A DNA stretch of 64,000 nucleotides from Amanita rubescens (lineage: Eukaryota > Basidiomycota > Agaricomycetes > Agaricales > Amanitaceae), in NCBI GenBank assembly GCA_015039365.1, contig WION01000003.1:1240001-1304000 (forward strand). Reading direction: 5' to 3'. The first letter of the stretch is position 1, and each line of letters opens with the position of its first letter. A model generated the notes under the pieces. The model ran no database searches. It was given only the letters and a program-made list of their open reading frames with translations, and had not been told where the DNA came from. This document shows positions 35,915-47,368 of the stretch, piece after piece. The position numbers and the translations under genes were made by a program.

Positions 35915-38270
35915 ATGTCTTCATCTGTCAAGCTGTATGTATACGACCTCAGCAACGGCCTCGCAAGACAACTATCGAGACAACTCACTGGTAGACAAAT
36001 CGACGGCATTTGGTCAGTTACTTGACTAGGTATAGCATCCGTAGCAAACTCAGCGTCAATCCCAAGGCACACGTCTGTTGTTATCTTCGGCAAGGAGTAC
36101 TTCTATGGACAAGGAATCAATATCACCCTTCCTGGCCAATCGCACGTCTGTGTCATTCTCTTGTTCCTTCCCCTATTCTGTCGCCTTACTCCCTCAAGCA
36201 TGGATCACCTTTACAGATCTTGGACATGGGACAAACCTCTATAGACGAGAATACCTTCGATGATTACATCACTGAAGTGAGAGAACATTATACGGCAGAC
36301 AAAGTGAGTTGTAAATAATAACACTCGAAGTGTTCATCGTGTTTCCTACTAATTCGTGTCCTTGTAGTATCACCTGCTCGGTACGGAATTATCCCCTAAC
36401 GTAGCGGATGATAGTTTTAATATGCTTATTGTCCAGATTTTAACTGCAATTCATTTACAAATGATGTTGTCGGTTTCTTGACAGGTAACTCGATCCCTGA
36501 CTTCATTAAAGGTAAGGGCTGTAACGTTGTAACTCTCCTGAGACCTATATGCTTGTTAATAGATCTACCGACTGATTTTCTTTCTACGCCTTTTGGTGCT
36601 TCTCTTAGACCAACGATTGATGCGATGTTCAACCCTTCCCGAGGCGCCCTTCCGACGCCACCTTCCGCATCCATTCTAGAATCTGCCAGTGCTCGGGCGC
36701 AAGCAAACAATGTCGCGGCGTATGTTCCAGGAAATGCTCAGGGACATGCTACAGACTCATTATCTGGCGCGGTACATGTTATTACTAACCAGTCCTCTTT
36801 TCGTTCCTTCTTGAACACCCACAAAGCTGCCGTCGCATTTTTCACTAGTTCCACGTGTGGGCCTTGTCGAATGATAGAACCTGTGTTTATGGAAATTGCC
36901 CAAAGCAAGGGTGTCAAGTCGCAAGTTTCTGCCAGGAATGGAGTGGGCTTTGCTAAAATTGATATCGGCGTTGGTTTGGGCCGTAGCTTGGCTGCGCAGT
37001 GGCGTGTGACAGCTACGCCCACCTTCATGTTCTTCTGCGATGGCACCAAGGTTTGAACACCGGTGATGCTTGATTACCGAGTGACTCAATCATGTCAGGT
37101 TCAGGAAATAAAAGGTGCTGATTCGGCCGAGTTGAAGACACAAGTGGATCTACTGCTCTTCCAAGCCTATCCTCGTCAGTCTTCTTTTTTCTTCTTTTTT
37201 GGCAACCTTACCAATTCACTACCTTAGCACACTCACACACGAACTTATCACTTCCGTTCATCCAGAAGATATCATTCAATCCCATTTTATTCACTCGTAT
37301 TCCGGCCATTGACGCTGTCATCGCCAAACTGGACGCTTTCATAGATTCCACTACCTGGCCAGATAACGATAAGACTCAAGTTAAATCGCTTATTAAAGAT
37401 ACCATTTCACCATATTTCAAAGCGCGTTTTGCTACTGGCGCGAAGCTTCAAGGGCAATCTCCTTCGGCCTCATCTGCTATGTTGTCCTCATGGTCCCAAG
37501 CGAGCAGCAAAATAATCAACGCACTACCTACAGAGAGTTTGTTCCCTATGATAGATTTATGGCGACTCCTTGTCCTTGATCCTGCAACAGAGACGTGGGT
37601 GATGTCGCAACCGAATTTTGACCAGCATCCACTGTCCTTATTATTGGCAAGCACAGAATATACCGTAGCATCCAGTTCTCGGAATTACATCCTAACGCTA
37701 CTTCGTCTTTTCGCAAATATTTTTGCAAGCCCACTCATCGCACAGAGACTTGTATTAGGATCTCAAAAACAGAAGTTGACAGCACTTATCATACAGACTT
37801 TGTTGCATGACGATGCTGTGGTTAAAAATGCTAGTGCGAGCCTGATTTTCAACTATTCTGCAGCCCTTCAGAAAAACCGAGTAGATTTTGCGATAGGAAC
37901 AACAATGCGAGGCACATCCATACCAATAGACGAAGACGAGGATTGGGAAGTAGAAATGGTCAGCGCTATCATAGAGGCATTGAGGCGAGAAAAGGAAAAT
38001 GAAGAATTTGGTGAGTCTAATATGGGCTATCACTCTGACGTTCGCTAAACATTTTGGCCAGTTCATCGACTCAGTGCAGCACTAGCATTCATTGTTCGGT
38101 TGTCTCCGTTTTGGAGTTCGCTTCAGACTGTTTTGCAAGTACTGCAATGTAAAGAAGTGTTGGAGAGTAAATTATCTGGCACTGAAGGGTGGAGTAAAAG
38201 TGAGGGAGTTGGGCAGAAGTCAGGTGCCAGGATGATCATCCAAGAAGTTATCATACTTGTGTCACACTAA
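35915..38270 (+). CDS. DeSI (PPPDE) - thioredoxin - PUL domain fusion protein
   Basis: A three-domain protein. The PPPDE domain (deSUMOylating isopeptidase fold) runs from [20 protein letters not shown] to about 36620. Its catalytic His sits in [17 protein letters not shown] and its Cys in [18 protein letters not shown] thioredoxin domain follows ([18 protein letters not shown]), with the active site CGPC in [12 protein letters not shown] and the cis-Pro in ATPTFMFF. The C-terminal armadillo-like PUL domain, as in Ufd3/PLAA, includes [20 protein letters not shown] and [20 protein letters not shown]. It ends [14 protein letters not shown] at the TAA 38268-38270. The combination suggests a ubiquitin/SUMO-linked redox or Cdc48-associated role, but the function of the fusion is inferred only. 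Introns such as GTCTGTG to CCTCAAG are clear. Confidence 0.9.
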
Positions 38271-38293
38271 CTGTGACGTTACTATACTTCCCA

Positions 38294-41200
38294 ATGCAGG
38301 CTGACCAAAACGCACTGTTGAATAACCAGAGGCTCTTTGATGTGTATGCTAAGAAACTTTGCTCAAGCGACGCTGGTACCTTCTCAGATGTCACAGAGAA
38401 GCTTTCGTCCTGGCTTAATAATCCAAAGGCTTACTACAAAGAAGCTCGTCCAGAGGTAGGTTTAATTTAAACACAAGTGCAGGAAATCTGACTTAATGCT
38501 GAGATCATAAAAATGCTAACGGTAGCCGATTTTTTATTTTGCGTATTGTCTTGGATGCTTAAAGCACGATAGGTAGCGCAAACAACTGTTCAAGACGCTG
38601 TGGGTCCTACAAATCCAGCAGGAGCCCTTTCATGTATCGCAGTATAAAGAACATCCTCTAGTCCCACCATACATAAGGCTCATCCAAGTGGTAAGGCAAT
38701 ACATGAACCTCTTTGTTGAACAAGATTTAGGAGGTCAGTCATGCTACAGTTTAAGCCCATTATAAGTCTATATCTGTGCCTGCAGCCTGTATCCGTCAAC
38801 TCGTTAGCACAGTAAGTGTGCCTTTGCCATTACCCACAAAGGCTCCTACCCAAGAGATTCACACAGCGTATGTCATCTGCTTATCCTATATAATAGAATA
38901 TATCAGAACCCTGATACAATATTTAGCCTGGCTTCGTCGAGACAAGAAGCAAAGGTGGCGCAGTCGACCCTACCAAACATTTCAAACACACCAATCACTA
39001 GTTCAACTGCTCTCAAGCGCGATGCAACTCTTGTCGCCGCTGCAGCATCATCATCCTCGTCGTTGTCTGAGTCCGGCAAGCCGAAGCCTGTGACGGACTC
39101 CATTACTGCTACTACACCCCTGCAGGGCGCTTCGCAAAGAGTCAAGAGGAAACGTAAGACTATAGACCACCTTATTGATGTTGATCAGAAGAGATTCCGT
39201 CTGAGCATGGCATCTGGGCAGGCAAATGTAGTATCAAGCGGCTCGAATAAGGTTTGTTGAGGAATATGTTTTTGGAGACGTTGACATAATGTCGCGTCCT
39301 CGATCTTTCAGGAAGTGGATGCCGTGCGGCCTACAGGCGCAGATGTGAATTTAGCCAATACAACAGGAGCATCGGAAAACGCTGTTCCGCATACCTCTCC
39401 TCAGGTGACATCAGTACTGACGGAAGATGCGACTGCTGTTCGTCCCGATTCCCCTAGACAATCATTTGTGGACAAGACAATTGCGAATGGTAACTGCACT
39501 GTAAATTGTTTTTCCAAGATTGACCCATTCCTGTCAGAAGCAAGTACCATTGCCTCAGAAGAACATCTGATGAAGGGTAGCGAGGATCAACACCAATCCG
39601 TGGAATCCAGACATACAACACTTTCCCAAAATGTTACGGGAGTCCCGACACAGGATATGGGATCAGCAATGTCGGTTATAAGCGACGGAGACAAAGCTGA
39701 TATATCCACAGAACCGCTTCAGATAAATACGGAGCACACACTATCTCATCATGGAGATAATCTGGAATTCACTACGTCAGAACTTGCTTCGTCTGAGCAA
39801 GCACATGAAGATGAGAGCGCGATGCCGGCGAATAGCGAAGCGGTAGAAGAAAGTGGGGATGATGCGATGCAGGTGGACAGTGTCGAGGAACAATTAGTTC
39901 GAGAGCAAGTGGACAATGTCGAAGAACGATTAGTTCGAGAGCAAGCAGACAATGTCGAAGAACGATTAGTTCGAGAGCAAGTGGACAATGTCGAAGAACA
40001 ATTAGTTCGAGAGCAAGCGGACAATGTCGAAGAACAATTAGCTCGAGAGCAAGCGGACAATGTCGAAGAACGATTAGTTCGAGAGCAAGTGGACAATGTC
40101 GAAGAACAATTAGTTCGAGAGCAAGTGGACAATGTCGAAGAACAATTAGTTCGAGAGCAAGTGGACAATGTCGAAGAACAATTAGTTCGAGAGCAAGTGG
40201 ACAATGTCGAGGAACAATTGGTCCAAGAGCAAGTGGCACCAAAGGCTGATGATATGGAGTCCGATAATGCGACATCATTCCAAGAGCAAGTTGTCAAAGG
40301 AATTCAGAGACTTCACGCCCGATTGTCTCAATGCGCATCACTACTTCCTCATCCTGGTCAAGATATAGAGTCCAAGATCTCACAACACCAAGATGATATC
40401 ACTTTTCACCCTGGAGAAAATGTAAGTGACGAAACAGGTATGCTCGCCGCGGGCCCTTTAGGACAAGGAGAAAGTCCCATTCAGATCGATGAGCCCACTT
40501 CTCACAAGGTGGGATCGCCGGAAGTTGACCTTCCTGAAGCGCCGAAATCCGACCTGAATGGATTATCCGCTGTGCATCGTAAGATTCACGCTCGATTCGA
40601 AGTACACATCTAATGATTGTCCCTCAGAATCGCCTGAGAAGATCAAAGTTCCCACTCTTATCAGGGGTCTATTACATCCGGGCACGGTGAAAATTGATTT
40701 TGACATCAAAGTTGGTATTCACTCTGCCCTACTGCGCTGGACTCGACGTCTGTCTCCAACGTAAGTGGCGCCAAATATGTTCTGGTTCTAAAGTAATTGG
40801 TTAATGTTCAGGTGGAATGTCAATGATGCGATTTGCGTTAGCCTGGGATGTTACAACGCAACAGAAACAGCGTTAAAAGCGGTCTCCAGTAAGAGCGGGC
40901 GAGACTGGCGGGACTTTATCTCTTCACACCAGCCGTCGTGGCCCCAAACAGGTGGCCTCCAATTATTACTCAATGGGGGGAAACGATATGACCTACCGCT
41001 CTCGCCTCCTCTTGTGAGTTTTCTCACTGGGTCCTGAAAATCGTAGCTAACCTAGCTTCAAAGACAACACAAGACGGTTTAGTTGACTTGTCCCCATATC
41101 TCGTCGAAGGCGCTAATGGTATTGAGCTGCATTCCACTCGAGATATGTCGAAATACGTTTTTGCCTTGGTGTTACATCCCCCAACACCCGGCCAATTGGC

Positions 41201-41300
41201 GTGGAAATCTGAACAGTGCAAAATGGAAAAGGACTGGAAAGATTGGATAAAGATCTTGACACAGCCGTTCAATCTTAATCCTGTTCCGTTTAAACGGTAG
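38294..41300 (+). CDS. Uncharacterised protein with a 12-residue tandem repeat
   Basis: I do not recognise this protein of about 840 residues. It starts MQADQNALLNNQRLFDVYAK at 38294, only 23 bp after the stop of the DeSI fusion gene. The helical N-terminus continues LFKTLWVLQIQQEPFHVSQY. A basic, NLS-like stretch (RVKRKRKTIDHLIDVDQK) precedes a long disordered acidic region. The repeat VEEQLVREQVDN occurs ten times there (see the separate repeat entry). After an intron the C-terminus looks folded: IKVPTLIRGLLHPGTVKIDF, then WNVNDAICVSLGCYNATET and NLNPVPFKR at the stop 41298-41300. A nuclear role is plausible from the basic stretch, but this is inference. Codon use and introns match the neighbours. 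Confidence 0.75.
39882..40241 (+). repeat. Tandem repeat, 36 bp x 10, coding
   Basis: Ten head-to-tail units of exactly 36 bp encode VEE(Q/R)LVREQ(V/A)DN. Units differ at a few positions: Q or R in the fourth residue, V or A in the tenth, one A for V in LAREQ, and a diverged last unit (VQEQVAP). Length is a multiple of three, so unit gain or loss would keep the frame. The predicted structure is a charged helix. Two minus-strand frames also stay open through the repeat simply because of its periodicity. Confidence 0.95.
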
Positions 41301-41542
41301 GGACGATACCCATTTCCTTTACTCATACCAGTCATATCCAAATTAAAGTAATAATAATTGCTTCAAAATATTAGAGCCTACGCAAAGATCGCAACCTGTA
41401 ATAATCAAAAAAAAAAACCTTTAAAGGAGTGAATAAAGAGGTGGAAACGAGTGCTTTTCAATTGAAGGACAGTAAGATGATTAATCGAAGAAGAAAAAAG
41501 AAACGAAACGAAGGCATGGGTGAGAACCAGAGGGATCATACA

Positions 41543-44500
41543 TTACTGTGAGCCGACCAAAATGTCCAAGGCCTTTTGGAAGTCATAACCATTTCGTTCG
41601 AGAGCCTCAATAGCTTTTGCACGGTCGAAGCCTAATGAAACGAGTTGTTTTACAGGCTGAACGTCTTGGTCGCCACCTGGGGAAACTGTTCTATTCAATC
41701 CCGCTTGTTCCTGTGGTGCTGAAAGCAGCTGTGGTTGGGAAGCCGCTGTTTGCTGCGCTTCCTGATTTTGCTGCTGCTGCTTCTTCTTCCTACCGAACGG
41801 TAGTCGAATCTTCTTGGAAGACTTCATGAGAACAGGACTATGGAGAGTAGCTGGAGGTAACTTACGCTCAGTTTGGAGTGCCTTGTTGGAATGTTGCCAG
41901 GCTTGTCGTCCTTGGACGAAGAGGTCGAAGGTCGTGGTGATTTGGGCGATGGACCCCGTGGGGGATTTGAGAGTTTCGTCCTCTGGGGCGCGGGAGAAGA
42001 AGAGCGTAGCGAAGTTTCTGGGTATCCTGTTGAACCCCTTGGAGGGGACATGCTTTGAGGAGAGGCGGGCACACTGGAGGGGAACGGCCTCGAGGAGGCC
42101 GGCTCCAACCCCGGTGGTGCGGGAGACGACGGCGTGGCAGCTTGCGCTGCAAGGGAACCGGCGTCGGCGGAAGGATTAGATTCAAATCCTGAAAACGCTT
42201 CCTCGAATGTAAAAGATTTCACACGATCTTGCGCTATCGGGGGCAGTTTCGGGGGTGGAGACAAGTTGAAATCGTCATCGGCGCGTGTTGGCGGGATGGA
42301 GCCGTTAACATCTGTTGTCGGCGGAAACGTGACAGGGATGGCTGATGGTGGTGCAGAGGCACTTGGAGACGGAAAAACAAAAAATTCGTCAAAAGTGGCA
42401 TCAGAGGAGAATTGCTGGCTATCGGAAACAGAATTTGAAGCGCCAGTCCCATTACGAGTTGGCATCAACTTCAAAGCTTCGTCAAATGCTGATATGCCAG
42501 TGTTATCGGCAGCAAAGGGGACAGTGGTAGATGTTCCTGTCAAAGAGGTCTCGAACGGACTTGTTGGTGCACCAAACGCGTCAAAAGCATTGTGGGCAGC
42601 TGGATTATTAGAATCCGCTGGTGGCTGGGAAGCTTCATCTATTCGAGGCGTTGGCTCGGCTGCAACCGGTACTTCAAATATGTCATCGAAAGTTTTCGCC
42701 GACGGTTCTGCTCGTTTGTCGGCTGGAACAACTGCGTCTTTGTCTTGTGCGGTCGGCTTAATCTTCGCAAGTTCAGAAAGCGGGACTTCGTCGTCGCTGT
42801 CAGAATCTGACTCTTCGGCATCAAGTTCCTTGAGCTCTGTATTGAGATCCGTCTCGGTGCTTTGCCCCTGAGACTTTTGCTCTGCGTTCTCTTGGTCAGA
42901 TGAGAGTGCTCCAGGTTTGGGACTCTCCACGAATGGTGTATTGAAGTCCTCAATGGGAGGGAAGTGAGCAGCTGAACCTTCTGACGATTGATTGGATTTG
43001 GCGTCGTCAGTCCTACGCGATTCCTGTGTAGATAGCGGGTATGGATCGGGACTTGCCACACGGGATCTCTCAGTTGCAGACGAAGGCGGTGTTACAAAAT
43101 GTTCACTATCGGCTGCCGGAGAGAAGAATGTATCTGAATGAGGAGAGAAAACACCAAGATCAACGGGTTGGGCCTTTGGAGTGGACTCTGTGTGTTCGGC
43201 CACGCCATTTGTGGATGAGGCGGGCTGGGGAGCGCCACCTTCGCCAGGAACTTTTGTATTTGTATTTTCATCGGTATCGAACACTTTGTCAAAACTGAAC
43301 ATATCTGGAGGGAACGTCGGTTGTGCAGCACCATTTGCTTCGATGACTGATGAAGAAGTCAATAAAACTGCGAACCAATGAGGCCAGTAGGTGGACGTAC
43401 TACTAGAGCTCGCAGTAAGTTTACCAAAAGGATTGTTACTGCGCGCAACTGTCCCAGTGTTTGAAATGTCAGGTGTAGATGGAAGTGGATGCTGCGCAGC
43501 AAATGTCACCGAATCGGGGGAGAGTGTGCGCTGGGGGCCTGTGATCATCGGTATCACGTCGATGTCCTTTGCCAGCTCTACTTCAACGATCTCTCTCTCG
43601 GCCACGAGGGACGTCACCTCGTTCGTAGCCTCTTCCACTTCTTTTTCCAACTTTGCACGTTCACTTTCCTTTGTACTCAGCTGTTTTCTAGCAATGGCCA
43701 ACAAGCCTTTTTGCTGCTTAGCCTCTTTCTTGGCTCGCTCTAATTCCTGCTTGAATTTTTCAGCCTCTTGACCGGCCTCCATCATTTTTCGATGCAATTC
43801 CCTGGCCTCCTCTTTGTCACGCAAGAAGACACCTTCTAGTTCAGCCTTTTCAACGCGTACTGCACTAAGATTGCTCTCCGCATGTATCAGTTCCTCGCGC
43901 GACTTTTGAATCTCGGTCAACTGGTTCATTTGGCGTTCCTTCAGAGTTGCAAGTGATCTAGTCTCCGTTTCGTACGCAGCCTTGGCAGAAAACAATTGAG
44001 TTTGAAGTGCGGAAAGCTGGGCCTCTTGATTAGCCACTATTTGTTCCGCGGACTGACGGTCATTTTTAACCGTTTCAAGAGAACGATTCGTCGAGCTGAG
44101 CTGATTTTGCGTATTTCCAATTTCGGCAGACTTGTCGTGCAATGGAGGTGAGGAAGGTTTGCTGTCACTGTCATCATCTCCAAGAAGGTCTTGATGCTGA
44201 CCTACAAAAAACAGTAAGCATAATCCAATAAGTGAATAGTCGCGTTTTCATACTGAAGGGATCGTTCGTCGCAGCACGCGGTGGAATGGACGGTGGAGCA
44301 AATGAAGCTAGTTTTGGACCCGTTTGTTGCGGCTGGAGAGTAACAATGCTTCCCGTAGATTGAGACGGCACGGCAGGCGTATCGTCAAAAGAAAACAGGT
44401 CAGTAACCGGCTCTGGGGAACGCTGTTGAGTCACGGTATGGATATTACCATTGCGCATGGATGGCGGAATAAGTGAAAGAGGTAGAACTTCGGGCAACTC

Positions 44501-45835
44501 TTGACCGGCAATTCTTTTCTGGATTAAATACATCGCAACCGCAAAACCATCTCTGGTTAGCTGGCCATTGTTGTCAAGGTCAGCCAAGTCCCTGAAAATT
44601 AATTAAAATGGGATGTCAAGAATTTCACTGAGTACATGCCATATCCGGGCCAAATCTTCACTTCCCAAACCGGATTTGAGCATGAACGGTACAGCTGCAT
44701 CGCCGTCGACGTAGCCCCGCTTATTCACATCCATGTCGTCAAAATATCGGTCAGCGACAATCTTCTCAGAGGGACTGACGTCCCAACGGATGTTCTGGGC
44801 TGCTGGTTGGCCGAAGGGGCTTGCAGTAAACGGCGATGCAGGAGAGCGCGATGGGATACTGGAAGGCGCTTTCGGAGGCGAAATTCCGGTATAATTAGGC
44901 TGCAATACATTCTGTCCGGTATACTGGGGTTGAACTGCCGAGGGTTTGCTCTGTGAAAAAGTGCTGCCGACAGGACTGAAAGAACCGCTGTTGTTGGAAA
45001 GGTGAGAGCCCTTCGATTGAGTGTGACTTGCGGCTTGCTGGTATAGTCCAGGTGGTAATGATAATGGTATCACGGAAAGCTGGCGCGACATGACAGCTTG
45101 TATAAAGTACATGCCAATGGTAAAGTCTGTTATATCCAAGGCGCCACGATCCTGGGTATCTGCAAGATTCCTGAAGAAGTTTAGATATAGCGGGCAAAAT
45201 CAAGTGCAAAAGATACGTACCATATCTGCAGGAGTTGGTCGGTTGATAGTTTAGACTTGAGAAAGACTCCTCTGGCCTTCTCGCCTGGGAAATGTCAAAA
45301 ATGCAGTACCTTCTGATGGAAAGGATACACGAACCGCTTATAAGGCCGTTCTGAGGGCCAGCTTTATAGAAAAGACTATGGAATTTAGTTCGGTCCTGCA
45401 CGGTCAGCGGAGGGAGGGACGCAGGAGGAGGAGGTGATTTGGGTAATGAAAGACCGGTATTCTGCTGTGTTACGATCGGAATGCCATCAATGGTGGGCAA
45501 TGGTCCAGCTTAGGGCGAGTAAGCGAGGGAATGGTGCATGGTGGACAAGGCTTACGTCTCCCTAGTAGTTCTTTAGACACTTTTTCTCCCCTCTGCGCCC
45601 AACCCATGAGCCTAACGGCAATAGAAACGCCCTTCCTCGACAACCAACCATTGTTGTCTTCGTCGGCGATATTCCATATCTCACCAAGGGTTGTGGGAGG
45701 GAGATTGGCGCCAGCAAATGCCTTGATGGCAACGTCACCGGTAAGGATACCGAACTTCTGAGCGTCAAACAGAGAAAATATCTGGTTGACGAGGGCTGTT
45801 TCTGACTGCGTCGGAGAGAAACTTGCAGGGGCCAT
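41543..45835 (-). CDS. EDE1: EH-domain endocytosis scaffold EDE1 (Eps15-like)
   Basis: An early endocytic adaptor of clathrin sites at the plasma membrane. The start MAPASFSPTQSETALVNQIF is at 45835. Three EH domains follow: the first with EIWNIADEDNNGWLSRKGV; the second with FHSLFYKAGPQNGLISG and NLADTQDRGALDITDF; the third with DVSPSEKIVADRYFDDMDVN and DLADLDNNGQLTRDGF. NPF-, Ser- and Pro-rich linkers come next. A long coiled coil runs from about 44140 to 43570 (for example LATLKERQMNQLTEIQKSRE). An acidic/serine disordered region follows, then a basic patch (RLPFGRKKKQQQQNQ) and a C-terminal UBA domain (LVSLGFDRAKAIEALERNGY) ending DILVGSQ at 41543-41545. The order EH-EH-EH-coiled coil-UBA is that of Ede1. 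Confidence 0.95.
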
Positions 45836-46121
45836 GGTGGACGTCGGGAGAGGAGAATGTATGGTGCCGTCCCTTCACGTTCACACGCTTAAGCGGGTGC
45901 TTGCTCGCAGCGTCACCTCAAAAAAATCCGATATTCCTTAACCAGCTTGGCTCATACCCTATCGTCAACGCGTACGCACCCCGAGAGCAATCCCATGGCT
46001 GCCAGGCCTCCTTCGCTCTGTGCGGGCGGCTGCGCGGAATAAAGGAATGGGTCACGTGATCATATAAATCCGGACGCGTGCCATGCCTGAGCCCTGCTGG
46101 CGCTTTTGCTCTTTGACGGTC

Positions 46122-46950
46122 ATGGAACAACTCACATCTGCTTTGGCCCCTTCTCGCGCTTCCCAAAAATCAAATGTAGCAGCGCCCGAGCAGCAAAACA
46201 CTGGCAGCGTCACGAAACGGTAATACATCTCTTTCACTTGCCAGGATGCATTCTGACGCGTAGAACTCGAAGACTCGGAAATGAACTCATGACTTTGATG
46301 GTTTGTTCTTCGCTACCTATTCATAATAACATGTTATCAACGCGAGAATAGATGTCCTCTTCTCCAGGAATTGTAAGTTCTTTCGCCACTCGTGCAACCA
46401 AGATCTCATTGTTCGCAGTCGGCTTTCCCAAAAAGCGATGGTAACCTCTTTGAGTGGATTGGGACGATCGAAGGCGCGACTGGAACTGTAAAACTGAATG
46501 CCCCCGAGGCGGTTGTAGGCTGATTATAGTGCCAGGTTTATGCGGGCCTTAGTTTCAAGATTTCGATATCCTTCCCATCAAACTATCCATACAAGCCGCC
46601 CACAATAAAGTTTGACACGCCATGCTACCACCCAAACGTGGATATTAGCAATGGCACCATTTGCTTGGATATCCTACAGGTAATGAGATAAGTGAAACGG
46701 AGATGGCGATGAGCTGATTGGATGGATGCAGGATAAATGGTCTGCGGTATACAGCGTGCAGACGATCCTACTTTCTTTACAATCACTGCTCGGAGGTAAG
46801 TAAGCAAAAGATATCTAAGAAGACGTGACTGAGTGTATGGCAGAGCCGAACAATGCGTCGCCATTGAACTCTGAGGCGGCAGGACTGTGGGGACGGGAGA
46901 CGGAGTACAGAACGGAGGTGATGAAGCATTATCGGGTATTAGTAGAGTAG
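46122..46950 (+). CDS. UBC11: Ubiquitin-conjugating enzyme E2, UBE2C/UBC11 type
   Basis: The E2 that works with the anaphase-promoting complex to degrade cyclins. The start [18 protein letters not shown] has the N-terminal extension of UBE2C. Small exons follow: [42 protein letters not shown], and [20 protein letters not shown]. The active-site Cys is in [19 protein letters not shown] (the C before LDIL), with the HPN motif just upstream. [20 protein letters not shown] and [18 protein letters not shown] complete the fold. It ends MKHYRVLVE at the TAG 46948-46950. Seven introns with normal borders were traced. The gene is divergent from EDE1. Confidence 0.92.
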
Positions 46951-47368
46951 TAGTAGCGGAGTTTGTAGTAGTGCTTTTCAACTTAGGTGCTGGTAACCTG
47001 TATGAGTTTACTCTACTACTTCACGTCCATTCGCTCATCTCTAGCTAGATATTAGCTCTGGTAGCTTCATGCGTCAACGACAGCTCCCCCCATCCACCTT
47101 ACGCCTCGTCAATGGCCCGGTGCCACCCCATAGGTAATAATAATAAAAAATTAAAAAAAAATTCTAGTGTTGGCGACTGAACTTGGGAGTTTAGTGCACC
47201 CAAGTACAAAATGCCCGCGCAACCGCCACGAACGTACCAACGGGTAGAGGGACGCACATTAGCTGAGGTTGTGAGAAGGGATTCAGTAGCGTACATGATG
47301 CCTCGTGTACTTGTTCGATAAGCAACCACCAACAAGAAGAGCCAGCCGTAATTTTCTTTTCATCGCTA
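46951..47368. other. Intergenic region with AT-rich low-complexity tract
   Basis: No gene is supported here. The stretch around 47136-47165 is almost only A and T (TAATAATAATAAAAAATT followed by an A run). The rest should hold the 3' end of the UBE2C transcript and the PIN4 promoter. Confidence 0.5.

Noticed and set aside
39749..40297. Minus-strand ORFs of 182 and 168 aa rich in Cys, Ser, Thr or Leu
   Set aside because: They are mirror frames of the 36 bp coding repeat, which stays open in several frames because of its periodicity.
41614..41829. Plus-strand ORF near the EDE1 3' end
   Set aside because: It is antisense to the UBA and basic region of EDE1, which is a strong match.
42134..42871. 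Plus-strand ORF of 245 aa opposite EDE1
   Set aside because: It is antisense to the disordered Ser/Asp-rich region of EDE1 and shows no domain or start context.
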